From NCBI GenBank assembly GCA_036005125.1, contig DASYQV010000042.1:1-24763 (forward strand): a stretch of DNA of 24,763 nucleotides, read 5' to 3'. This DNA comes from DASYQV01 sp036005125. Lineage in GTDB: Bacteria; Acidobacteriota; Vicinamibacteria; Vicinamibacterales; UBA2999. The stretch's first letter is position 1; every line of letters begins with the position of its first letter. The notes beneath the pieces are model-generated. The model searched no databases and was not told the origin of the DNA. It was given only the letters and a program-made list of their open reading frames with translations. Shown piece after piece: positions 15,052 through 23,746 of the stretch. Both the position numbers and the translations under genes were made by a program.

Positions 15052-16163
15052 GCGTGCCTCCCGGACTTCCAGAGCCACACGGAGAACGCCACCAGGACGA
15101 CGATGCGCGCAAGCTCGTACTGTTTTGCGCGGCGCTGTCCATCGAGCAGCGCGCCTATCGCGGCGAGGGCCCACATGATGAGACCGATGCCGACGACGCG
15201 CTCCAGGGGGCGGAGGCTTTCCTGATAAGCGATCAGCAGCGCCGACGCGATGATGGCGACAGTACTCGACAGCGCGCCATAGATGATCGCCCTCTGCGTC
15301 GGCTGGCGCGGGGGCATGCTCGTTGGCGATGGGGGAATCACCTCACCCTCTGCCTTCCACCCCGGAGGCGCAAGCCACACGTACAGGGCAGACTTGAGAT
15401 GCTTCTGCTGCCAGCTCCTCGACCAGAGATGCCAGAAGTAATCGAAGTTCGCCCAGACTCCGTTCAGGCTTCGATAAGGCGTCGTGGTCCCGTATTCGAC
15501 TGGAGCTTCCTCCGCCTGGAACGTTCCGAACAGCCGATCCCAGACGATGAACACGCCCCCGAAGTTGCGATCGAGATACTCCGCATTTCTGCCGTGGTGT
15601 ACGCGATGGTGCGAGGGAGTATTGAGGACGGCCTCGACCCAGCGCATCCTCTCGATCAGGCAGGTATGCAGATAGAACTGATACGCGAGGTTCAAGGCGA
15701 CGCAGGCGACGAAGACCTCGACGGGGATGCCAGCGAGGGCAAGCAGCTGGTAGTACACCCAATTCGTCAATGCCGAAAACCAGGGTTGACGCAGCGCGAC
15801 GCCCAGGTTGTAGTGCTCCGGCTGGTGATGCACGACGTGCGCTGCCCACAGCACGTTGACGTGGTGGCTGATGCGGTGCTGCCAATAGAAGGCGAAGTCC
15901 ACACCGATGAAGCCAATCACCCACGCCAGCGGGTCGTGAGCGGTCAACGCGAATGGCGCCGCTCGCAGCAAATAGTGATACGGGACCGTGTACAAGAGCC
16001 CAAGGAAGATGTCGGTGAGGAGCTGACCGAGTCCCGACCCGATGTTGGCCATCAATTCGGGGATGTCGTATACGTCACGGCCTTTGCGCCGCCCCTGCCA
16101 GAGCTCCAGCGCGATCAGCAGCGCGTACACCGGCACCGCGAATACGATCGGCTGCACCTTCAT
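15048..16163 (-). CDS. Alkylglycerol-monooxygenase-like membrane hydroxylase
   Basis: A 371-residue multi-pass di-iron oxygenase of the fatty acid hydroxylase superfamily. Histidine clusters are H96RISHH101, H109VVHH113 (then QPEHYNLGVALRQ) and H185HRVHH190, followed by GRNAEYLDRNFGGVFIVWDRLFGTF and YGTTTPYRSLNGVWANFDYFWHLW. This arrangement, especially HHQPEHYNLGVALRQ, recalls the alkylglycerol monooxygenase (TMEM195) branch rather than sterol C4 oxidases. About 100 extra residues at the C-terminus add three hydrophobic segments. The start at 16163 overlaps the PKS stop as ATGA; an open frame to 16367 exists but would read through PKS coding sequence. Being coupled between PKS and NRPS, it likely hydroxylates the released polyketide amine or the chain, in the way Sur2-type enzymes of the same superfamily hydroxylate sphingoid bases. 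The substrate is inference. Confidence 0.88.
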   Translation of the reverse strand: MKVQPIVFAVPVYALLIALELWQGRRKGRDVYDIPELMANIGSGLGQLLTDIFLGLLYTVPYHYLLRAAPFALTAHDPLAWVIGFIGVDFAFYWQHRISHHVNVLWAAHVVHHQPEHYNLGVALRQPWFSALTNWVYYQLLALAGIPVEVFVACVALNLAYQFYLHTCLIERMRWVEAVLNTPSHHRVHHGRNAEYLDRNFGGVFIVWDRLFGTFQAEEAPVEYGTTTPYRSLNGVWANFDYFWHLWSRSWQQKHLKSALYVWLAPPGWKAEGEVIPPSPTSMPPRQPTQRAIIYGALSSTVAIIASALLIAYQESLRPLERVVGIGLIMWALAAIGALLDGQRRAKQYELARIVVLVAFSVWLWKSGRHA

Positions 16164-19100
16164 CGCATCGCGCCAGCCGCCGACAACTGCAACGGCATGG
16201 AACCATTCGAAGACGGCAGTTGCCTGCTGCCCTCGATAATGACTGCCAGCGCCCGCTCGAGATCCTCCCGGGTGTGCGTCGCCATCACGTTCAAGCGCAG
16301 GCGCGCCGTTCCCACCGGGACGGCGGGAGGCAGGACCGGCATGGCGAAAAGACCCCGGTCCTGGCAATACTTCGTCAGAGCCACCGCTCGTTCCTCGCTG
16401 CCGACGATCACCGGAATGATCGCGGTCGTGGTGCGTCCCGTATCCAACCCCGCGGCCCGCAGTCCCTCCAGGAAGAAGTTCACGTTCTCCATCAGTGCGC
16501 GCTGACGTTCCTCTCCTTCCTCCTCGAGCACGTCGAATGAGGCGAGCGCAGCCGCAGCCACGGCGGGCGGCATTGCCGCGCTGAACACGTACCCACGGGC
16601 CGTGAAGCGCAGGAATTCAATCAGCTGCCTGCTGCCGGCCACGAAACCTCCAACAGCGGGAATGGTCTTGCTGAGCGTGCCCATGCACACGTCGATGGCG
16701 CCCTTCATGCCGAAGTGCGCCTCGATGCCCCGTCCCGACGGCCCGAGGATCCCGATGCTGTGCGCTTCATCGACCATCAACAGCGCCCCGTGACGCCGGC
16801 AGCACGCGCTGATCGCCGGCAGGTCCATGACGTCGCCGTCAAGGCTGAACACGGCATCGGACACGACGAGCTTGAGGACCCCGGACGGCGCTTCACCGAG
16901 AATCTTCTCCAACGCATCGAGGTCGCCATGCGGATAGACGCGAAACACACCGCCCGATGCGTTGCAGCCGTCGACGATGCTCGCGTGGTTCCACTGGTCG
17001 GAGATCACCCAGTCCCCGGGACGAACCAGGGAGGTGATCACCGCGACGTTGGTCATGAAACCGGAGCTGAACGTGATCGCGGCCTCGCGGTCGAGGTATT
17101 GCGCGATGCGCGACTCCAATCGCTTATGCAGGTCCAACGTTCCGCCATTGAGACGAACGCCGTGCGTGCCAGTACCGTACATGCGTACGGCTTCTTCGGC
17201 CGCCGCCGAGATACGCGGATGCCCCAGCAGCCCCAGATAGCTGTAAGTGGCGAACATGATCTTTCTCTCGCCATCCGCCGACGTGACGTTGGGACCATCG
17301 AGCGCGACCAGCGGCGTTTCGAAGTAATACGCGCCCGCGGCGCGCGCGAGGTCGAGGCGGGCCTGCAGCGGAGCCATGCGCTCTTCGAGCACCTCGAAAC
17401 TGCTCTTCGCATGCGGCACTGGCGCCTTCGCCGGGTCGGCAGGAATCGTCGTCGAACGGGAAGTCGAAGCCGCTGGTACTTCGATCGCCCTGCCGGCGCC
17501 CGGTATGTGTTCGAGCACGATGTCGAACAGTTGCGAGAGCGAAGGCCGGTCGGCGAGGACGCTGATGGGGAGCTGCACGCCCAGCCGCGAGGCGAGGGCG
17601 TTCTTGAGCTCGACCGCCATCAACGAATCGAGCCCGAGGTCACCGAGCGACGCGCTTTCATCGATGGGGTCATCCGGATTCAACCCCATGGCTCGCGCCA
17701 CCTGCAGGCGCACCTGCGCGCGAACGACGTGTGCGCGTTCCGCAGGCGGGATGCCGGCCAGGTCGACCGCGGCCTGCCCGCCCGTCGCCTGTCCCATGCG
17801 CTCGAACAGTCGGAGCAGGGTCACCGGCGCGTTCTTCTGACCACCATCCTCGATGTCGCAGATTACGCATTCCACTCTTCCCGCATCGATGGCGTCTTCG
17901 AGCGCGGCAAATGCGCGGGCCGACGACAACGGCCTCAACCCGAGAGCGTTCCAACGCGAGCCAGTGCCCGAGGGAGTGCGCGCCGCCATCCCAGCGCCCG
18001 ACCATGGGCCGAAGTCGGCGGCCGTCGCGGGGATACCGCGAGCCCTCAGCGCGTGAGCAAGCCGCGACAAGGCGCTATTCGCCATGGCGTACGCGCTCTG
18101 GCCTGGTGAACCGAAGACCGCAGCCGCCGATGAATAGAGGACGAAGTAGTCGAGCGGCTGGTCGCCCAAGACGCGAACCAGGTTCCACGCCCCCGCGACC
18201 TTCGGCTCGAGGACAGCCTGGCAGTCCTCGACGGTCGTGTTCGTCGCCAGCGCGTCCCGCAACACTCCCGCGGCGTGAAAGACGCCGCGAACCGGCGGCA
18301 GTGCAGCGCGTACCGACGTCCACGTGGTTTCGAGCGCGTCGGCATCGGCCACATCACACGCGAGCTGGACCACGTGTGCTCCGCGTTTCTCCAGCTCATG
18401 GATCCGTTGGAGCGCGTCGTCATCGGCACCGGTGCGGCCCATCAGCACGATGTGTTTCGCTCCGCCGTTGACCAGCCAGTCTGCCGTGGCGAGGCCAACA
18501 CTGCCGAAGCCTCCGGTCACGACGTATGTGGCGTCTTCACGATTACGCGTGGACGTTGCTTTCTCACCTTCGCGCGCCAACGAGATCACGACCTTGCCGA
18601 CGTTCCTGCCCTGCGCGAAGAACGCGAAGGCCTCTCGCAGTTTGTCGGCGGGGAAACACTGGCAGGGCAGCGGCCGGTACGTCTTCTCGCGAACCCCGCG
18701 CACGATCTCGTCGAGCAGCGCGCGAAGGCGCAACGGATCGCGCAACCCGAGCTCGATGATGTCGAACGGGATGTAGCGGCGCCCGCCGGCACGCTCCGGC
18801 GTGAAGAGGTCGCGTTTGCCCATCTCGAGGTACGCCCCACCAGGGACGAGGAGCCGGACGCTCTCGTCGCGAATGTCGCCGGTCACCGCGCCGAGCACGG
18901 CGTCTATCGACAGGCCGGCGTCGCGGATCGCCTGCGCGAACGAGGCGCTTCGCGAGTCGCACGTTGCTTCCACACCCTGGCGTTCGAGCAGCGCGCGTTT
19001 GGCTGCCGATCCAGCCGTTGCGACGACCTTCAACCCCATCTGTCGCGCTACCTGTACTGCCGCCTGTCCGACGCCTCCCGCGCCGGCGTGCACGAGCACG

Positions 19101-22100
19101 CGCTGGCCGGCCTTCAGCTCGCCAAGCTCACGCAACCCATACAGAGCGGTCAGAAAGGCAACCGGTAACGTCACTGCTTCTTCGTCGGTCAAGTCGTCGG
19201 GAATCGGACACACGTTGCGGGCAGACGCGACCGTGTGACTGGCAAGCGCGCCGTCGCTGGCAAAGACGGCCAGCACGCGATCTCCAACGCGAAAATCGGC
19301 TACGGCGCTGCCCACGGCGGTGATCCTGCCGGCGCATTCGGCGCCGAGTACCCCGTTGGGCGCCGGCACGACGCCGAGGACCCCGAGAACATCGCGGAAA
19401 TTGAGGCCAACTGCTGCAACCGCAATCTCCACTTCGTCTGGACCCGGCGCGCGGCGCGCGGACTCGCGGTACTCGAGGTCGCCAATCGTGTTCCCCGTCG
19501 CCACGGCCTTGAACGGGGTCTCGGGGACCTGCAGCCGCTCTTCCGGTCGCGGCCGTGCGAGGCGGCGCGCGAGCACGCGTAGCCCTCGCAGCGCGAGCTG
19601 ATCCTCGGCGCCCGCCACGTCGATGGCGCGCAGCAGCGCTTCAGCGCTCGCCTCGCTCGATCGCAGGTCGATCAACGTTGGCTGCAGCTCGGGATGCTCG
19701 AGGGCGAGCGTGCGGCCGAGTCCCCACAGCGGAGCGCTGCCCGCGCCGTCAGTGGCCGGTTGCTCGCCGTCAACGATCACCGCGTCCTGCGTGATGATCC
19801 AGAGGCGCGGAGGCGTTCGCGGCTGTTCGTTTCGCAGTACACCCTGCACGAGTTGCAAAGCATGAACGGCGTCACGCGAGAGCGCCCCCCCGGCGCGGTC
19901 GTCAGTACGCGGTGTCCCGGCCACGTAAACGACGTGCCTCGGTTCGAGATGCAGATCCGCCCCGAGGCGCTCGGACGAATCGCCCGCTTGAATGCGAATG
20001 GCCGTCTGACCGCGTTCGGTGAGGAGCCCGGTCAGTTCGCTCGCGAGTCCTTGTCGTTCGCCGACGACGAGCCACGGACCCTGGCAGGAGGCGTTCTGCT
20101 TGTGAGCAATCGGATTCCAGCGGATGTCCAAGGTGGCGTCGCGCTCGACGCGGACTCCGGCCTCGAGGGCCCGAAGCGTCACCGGCTTGAGATGGAGTCC
20201 GCGTACGAGAACGTCGCACGGCGTCGAGGGGTCCTCACTCCACATGCGAAGATCCCCGATCCAGTGATCGGTCGATCCGGGACGCAGCTTCGCGTGCGCA
20301 AAGAGCTCCGTGCCGGTGTAGCGAGTGGCCCGGAGGTCCTCCAGCAGGTAGGGCACCCGGATGCCCGCCGTCCGCTGATCGAAGTCGAGCGTGCCCCCGA
20401 GCAACTGAAACAGTGAGTCGAGCAGCCCCGGCGGCCAACCCGTGGTGTCGTAGCAGGTGTCCTCTGCCGACTGGATCGATCGGAGCCTCGCGAACGCTTC
20501 GCCTGAACCAAGCCAGGCTTCGACGATCCAGGAGAAATGTGATCCGAGGTCGATACCAACCGTCGCAAACGCGTGACGGAACAAGTCTCCCGAAATATGG
20601 GTCGAGCAGCGCGCGCGCACGTCGCTCGTCGCCTCGGGCGGAGCGATTGCGTCTCCCTGACGCAGACGACCACGTGCGTGAACGATCCATTCCTCGGAGC
20701 CGCCGCCGCCGAACGGACAACTTTCGACGCGGAACGCATGTCCGTTCGCTGGTGATTCCACGGTGATGCGCATGCGGCGTCGCTCGTCTTCCGCGAGGAC
20801 GAGTGCTCGCTCGAATACGACGTCAGCGAGGCACAGGTCGGCGCCCTGTTGCTGTTCTCTCTCGCGGTCGAGTACCGAAGTGAGCCAGAACGACGCTGGG
20901 ACGACCACCGCGCCGCCGATGCGATGGTGGGCGAGTGCAGGAATGGTTGTGAGATCGACGACCGATTCGAACACACGCGGCACGACCGGTCCGTTCGCCG
21001 GCGAGATCGGTGGCTTCGGTGCTCCGAGCGGGTAATGCGTGCGCTCGAACGGATACGGTGGAAACGCTCCCGAGCGCTTGTTCGACGAGGCGGGCAGGTG
21101 AACGTCCACGCCGTCCGCGAGCAAGGCGCCGGCAGCGCACAGTTGAACGAAGCGATCCGGTAATCCGCGACGCAGCGACGGGATCAGCACGAACCGATCG
21201 GGATGGTCTTCGGCGAGCATTTCCAGCAGCTGCGGCTGCGGACCGAGCTCGATCGCGTGACGCAGATCCATTCGCGCGAGCCGCCCCGCCGCAGCAGCAA
21301 AGCGCACGGGTTTCCTGACCTGCTGAGTCCAGAATTCCGGCCGGACCGCGGAGGCGTCATCGAGCACATCGCCGGTCACGCCTGAGATCAGTGGGATTGT
21401 CGGCGCATGGAAGGAGAGACCAGCCAACGCCCGACCGAGCTCCGGAAGCGCCGCATCCATGTGGCTCGAATGAAACGCGTGCGACACCCTCAGGCGTCGA
21501 GCGTCGATCTTGTTTGCCAGGAGCTCGGCTTCGAGCGCATCAATGGCGCCGGTATCGCCAGCGAGCACGGATCTGGATCTGCCGTTCACCACGGCCAGTT
21601 CGCAACGCCCCAACCGCGCCGCCAGCGCGCGCGCCTCCGCTTCCGGCGGCCGCACCGCCAGCATGGCGCCACCAGCGCCCGACGCCTGCATAAACCGCGC
21701 TCGCGCCGCCACCCAGCGACAGGCGTCCTCGAACGACACGATGCCCGCCGTGTGTGCAGCGGCGACCTCACCAACGCTGTGACCCACGACCACGTCGAGA
21801 TGGATACCGAATTGGCTCCAGGTCGACACCAGCGCAGACTGCAGGGCAAAGAGCAGCGGCTGCGCGCGTTCGGTGGCGATCAGATCGGCATCCGATGCGG
21901 TATGGAGAGCCTCGATGAGCGACCAGCCGACGAGCGGCCGCAGCGTCTCGTCGCAGCGCTCGAATGCGAGTCGAAAGGCCGGCTCGCGGGTGAAGAGCTC
22001 GCGCCCCATTCCCGCGTACACAGCGCCCTGTCCGGTAAACAGCCCGGCGATGCGACGCGACGCGCGGCTCGCGACCCGTCCGGTGAAAACGCCACTGGCA

Positions 22101-23746
22101 TGTCCGCCGCGCGCCCGATCTCGAAGCTTCTCGGCAGCTTCGGCAGAGGAACGGGCAACGACCACCGTCCGATGTGCATGACGGGTTCTGGAGGACAGCA
22201 ACGCGTGCGAAAGGCTTGCGAGCGACCTCCCTGCTTCGAGCTGCTGTCGACAGCTTTCGGCGAATGCGGAGAGCGAAGGTTCGCTTCGCGCCGAAAGAAG
22301 CAGCAGCGAATAATCCTCGTCTCTGGCTTCCTGCTCTTGCACCTCCGGGTCGAGCGATGCATCGCCGGGCGCCTGTCCGATGATGACGTGGGCGTTCGTG
22401 CCGCTTCCACCGAACGAACTCACTCCCGCAAGGCGAGGTCCTGCCGTGCCGGGCCAGAGAACGGTCTCGCGTGGAATACGCAGCGGCAGCTCGTCCCAGT
22501 CCACGTGAGGGCTGGGCCGTTGGAGGTGAAGATGCGCGGGCACCACGCCGCGCTGCACCGCGAGCGCGGTCTTGATCAAACCGGCCATGCCCGAGGCGGA
22601 CTCGAGATGACCCACATTCGTTTTCACGGAGCCGATCAGGAGAGGACGCGACAGGTCCCGCTCGGCGCACATGACGGACGCGAGCGCGCGGACCTCGATG
22701 GGATCTCCAAGCGGCGTGCCTGTTCCGTGGCACTCGACGTAGTCGATGGCGCGCGGTGCAACCCGGGCGTTGGCCAGCGCGGCGCGAATCACGCTCGCCT
22801 GCGCGTCCCTGCTCGGCACCGTGAGGCCGGCACTCGCGCCATCCTGACCCGTTGCCGTGCCAAGAATGAGCGCGACGATTGGATTGCCATCCCGCTGCGC
22901 GTCGCAAAGCCGCTTCAACACGACGACGCCGCACCCTTCACCGCGCACGATGCCATCGGCGCCGGCGTCGAACGTGCGACAGCGGCCCGTCGGCGACAGC
23001 ATCCGCGCCTTGCTGGTCAACACGTGACCCTTCGGCGACAGGATGGCGTTGACCCCCGCGGCGATCGCGACCTCCGACTCCCTGGCCCGCAGGCTCTGGA
23101 CGGCCAGATGCACGGCAACCAGACTCGAGGAACATGCGGTGTCGATTGCCATCGCCGGCCCCTGGAATCCGAAGACATATGCGACGCGCCCGGCCGCGAA
23201 ATTCAGCGAGTTGCCGGTCAGGTAGTACGCGTCTACCTCTTCAGGTCCGCGGCGATCGAGCAGCTCGCCGTAGTCGTTTGCCGTGATGCCGACGAAAACA
23301 CCAACGGGTTTTCCGTTGAGTGCTTCGGCCCGGATGTTGGCGGCTTCCGTCGCGTGCCAGGTGACCTCGAGCAGCATGCGGTGCTGCGGATCCATACGTG
23401 CCGCTTCGCGCGGTGTGATGCCGAAGAAGGCAGCATCGAGACGATCGACGTCGGAGAGGAACGCACCGAACCTGCTGTACATGCGGCCCGGAGCGTCGGG
23501 ATTGCTGTCCCACCACTCCGACAGCGACCAGCGCTCGGGCGGCACCTCGCCGACGGCGTCCATCCCCGCGCAGAGCCGCGTGAAATACGCATCCGGCGTG
23601 TCGCAGTCGCCCGGAAACCGGCAACCGATTCCGACGATGGCGATCGGCTCGGAGGTCTGCTGCTCGAGCTCGCGGATGCGTGTGTTCGCCTGTTCGACGG
23701 CGCGCACCGCCTGCTCCATCAAGTTCCGATAGTCAGAGGTATTCAT
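16160..23746 (-). CDS. Highly reducing type I PKS with C-terminal alpha-oxoamine synthase (KS-AT-DH-ER-KR-ACP-AOS)
   Basis: A 2528-residue megasynthase. A coiled-coil docking helix occupies residues 1-32. KS (33-460) has C205 in DTACSSSL and the histidines of VECHGTGTPLGDP and KTNVGHLESA. AT (555-870) has S657 in GHSVGE and HAFH, indicating malonyl-CoA. DH (915-1185) has H941-x3-G-x4-P and DSLFQ. A structural KR-like region (1195-1400) precedes ER (1405-1730; HAGAGGVGQAA from 1553). KR (1738-1960) has TGGFGSVG, SSAAAVFGS and Y1886, with LRD in place of LDD and no A-type Trp. The ACP serine is S2041 (GLDSLMAVE). Residues 2125-2515 are a PLP-dependent alpha-oxoamine synthase with DEAHSIGILGPSGRG and Lys2360 (TLSKT). 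It should release the fully reduced chain by decarboxylative condensation with an amino acid, giving an alpha-amino ketone. Both ends are ATGA overlaps with neighbours. Whether the module iterates cannot be seen. Confidence 0.94.
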   Translation of the reverse strand: MNTSDYRNLMEQAVRAVEQANTRIRELEQQTSEPIAIVGIGCRFPGDCDTPDAYFTRLCAGMDAVGEVPPERWSLSEWWDSNPDAPGRMYSRFGAFLSDVDRLDAAFFGITPREAARMDPQHRMLLEVTWHATEAANIRAEALNGKPVGVFVGITANDYGELLDRRGPEEVDAYYLTGNSLNFAAGRVAYVFGFQGPAMAIDTACSSSLVAVHLAVQSLRARESEVAIAAGVNAILSPKGHVLTSKARMLSPTGRCRTFDAGADGIVRGEGCGVVVLKRLCDAQRDGNPIVALILGTATGQDGASAGLTVPSRDAQASVIRAALANARVAPRAIDYVECHGTGTPLGDPIEVRALASVMCAERDLSRPLLIGSVKTNVGHLESASGMAGLIKTALAVQRGVVPAHLHLQRPSPHVDWDELPLRIPRETVLWPGTAGPRLAGVSSFGGSGTNAHVIIGQAPGDASLDPEVQEQEARDEDYSLLLLSARSEPSLSAFAESCRQQLEAGRSLASLSHALLSSRTRHAHRTVVVARSSAEAAEKLRDRARGGHASGVFTGRVASRASRRIAGLFTGQGAVYAGMGRELFTREPAFRLAFERCDETLRPLVGWSLIEALHTASDADLIATERAQPLLFALQSALVSTWSQFGIHLDVVVGHSVGEVAAAHTAGIVSFEDACRWVAARARFMQASGAGGAMLAVRPPEAEARALAARLGRCELAVVNGRSRSVLAGDTGAIDALEAELLANKIDARRLRVSHAFHSSHMDAALPELGRALAGLSFHAPTIPLISGVTGDVLDDASAVRPEFWTQQVRKPVRFAAAAGRLARMDLRHAIELGPQPQLLEMLAEDHPDRFVLIPSLRRGLPDRFVQLCAAGALLADGVDVHLPASSNKRSGAFPPYPFERTHYPLGAPKPPISPANGPVVPRVFESVVDLTTIPALAHHRIGGAVVVPASFWLTSVLDREREQQQGADLCLADVVFERALVLAEDERRRMRITVESPANGHAFRVESCPFGGGGSEEWIVHARGRLRQGDAIAPPEATSDVRARCSTHISGDLFRHAFATVGIDLGSHFSWIVEAWLGSGEAFARLRSIQSAEDTCYDTTGWPPGLLDSLFQLLGGTLDFDQRTAGIRVPYLLEDLRATRYTGTELFAHAKLRPGSTDHWIGDLRMWSEDPSTPCDVLVRGLHLKPVTLRALEAGVRVERDATLDIRWNPIAHKQNASCQGPWLVVGERQGLASELTGLLTERGQTAIRIQAGDSSERLGADLHLEPRHVVYVAGTPRTDDRAGGALSRDAVHALQLVQGVLRNEQPRTPPRLWIITQDAVIVDGEQPATDGAGSAPLWGLGRTLALEHPELQPTLIDLRSSEASAEALLRAIDVAGAEDQLALRGLRVLARRLARPRPEERLQVPETPFKAVATGNTIGDLEYRESARRAPGPDEVEIAVAAVGLNFRDVLGVLGVVPAPNGVLGAECAGRITAVGSAVADFRVGDRVLAVFASDGALASHTVASARNVCPIPDDLTDEEAVTLPVAFLTALYGLRELGELKAGQRVLVHAGAGGVGQAAVQVARQMGLKVVATAGSAAKRALLERQGVEATCDSRSASFAQAIRDAGLSIDAVLGAVTGDIRDESVRLLVPGGAYLEMGKRDLFTPERAGGRRYIPFDIIELGLRDPLRLRALLDEIVRGVREKTYRPLPCQCFPADKLREAFAFFAQGRNVGKVVISLAREGEKATSTRNREDATYVVTGGFGSVGLATADWLVNGGAKHIVLMGRTGADDDALQRIHELEKRGAHVVQLACDVADADALETTWTSVRAALPPVRGVFHAAGVLRDALATNTTVEDCQAVLEPKVAGAWNLVRVLGDQPLDYFVLYSSAAAVFGSPGQSAYAMANSALSRLAHALRARGIPATAADFGPWSGAGMAARTPSGTGSRWNALGLRPLSSARAFAALEDAIDAGRVECVICDIEDGGQKNAPVTLLRLFERMGQATGGQAAVDLAGIPPAERAHVVRAQVRLQVARAMGLNPDDPIDESASLGDLGLDSLMAVELKNALASRLGVQLPISVLADRPSLSQLFDIVLEHIPGAGRAIEVPAASTSRSTTIPADPAKAPVPHAKSSFEVLEERMAPLQARLDLARAAGAYYFETPLVALDGPNVTSADGERKIMFATYSYLGLLGHPRISAAAEEAVRMYGTGTHGVRLNGGTLDLHKRLESRIAQYLDREAAITFSSGFMTNVAVITSLVRPGDWVISDQWNHASIVDGCNASGGVFRVYPHGDLDALEKILGEAPSGVLKLVVSDAVFSLDGDVMDLPAISACCRRHGALLMVDEAHSIGILGPSGRGIEAHFGMKGAIDVCMGTLSKTIPAVGGFVAGSRQLIEFLRFTARGYVFSAAMPPAVAAAALASFDVLEEEGEERQRALMENVNFFLEGLRAAGLDTGRTTTAIIPVIVGSEERAVALTKYCQDRGLFAMPVLPPAVPVGTARLRLNVMATHTREDLERALAVIIEGSRQLPSSNGSMPLQLSAAGAMR

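Noticed and set aside
15052..15174. N-terminal extension of the NRPS to 15174
   Set aside because: The extra 41 residues are Arg-rich, lie inside the hydroxylase gene, and lack a ribosome site. ATG 15051 has GGAGG at ideal spacing.
16164..16367. N-terminal extension of the AGMO-like hydroxylase to 16367
   Set aside because: It is a shadow of the end of the oxoamine synthase domain. The ATGA overlap at 16160-16163 and the hydrophobic start MKVQPIVFAV fit the family.
14997..18109. Long plus-strand open frames at 14997-16505 and 16715-18109
   Set aside because: Antisense to the hydroxylase and PKS genes, no recognisable domain, arginine-rich composition.
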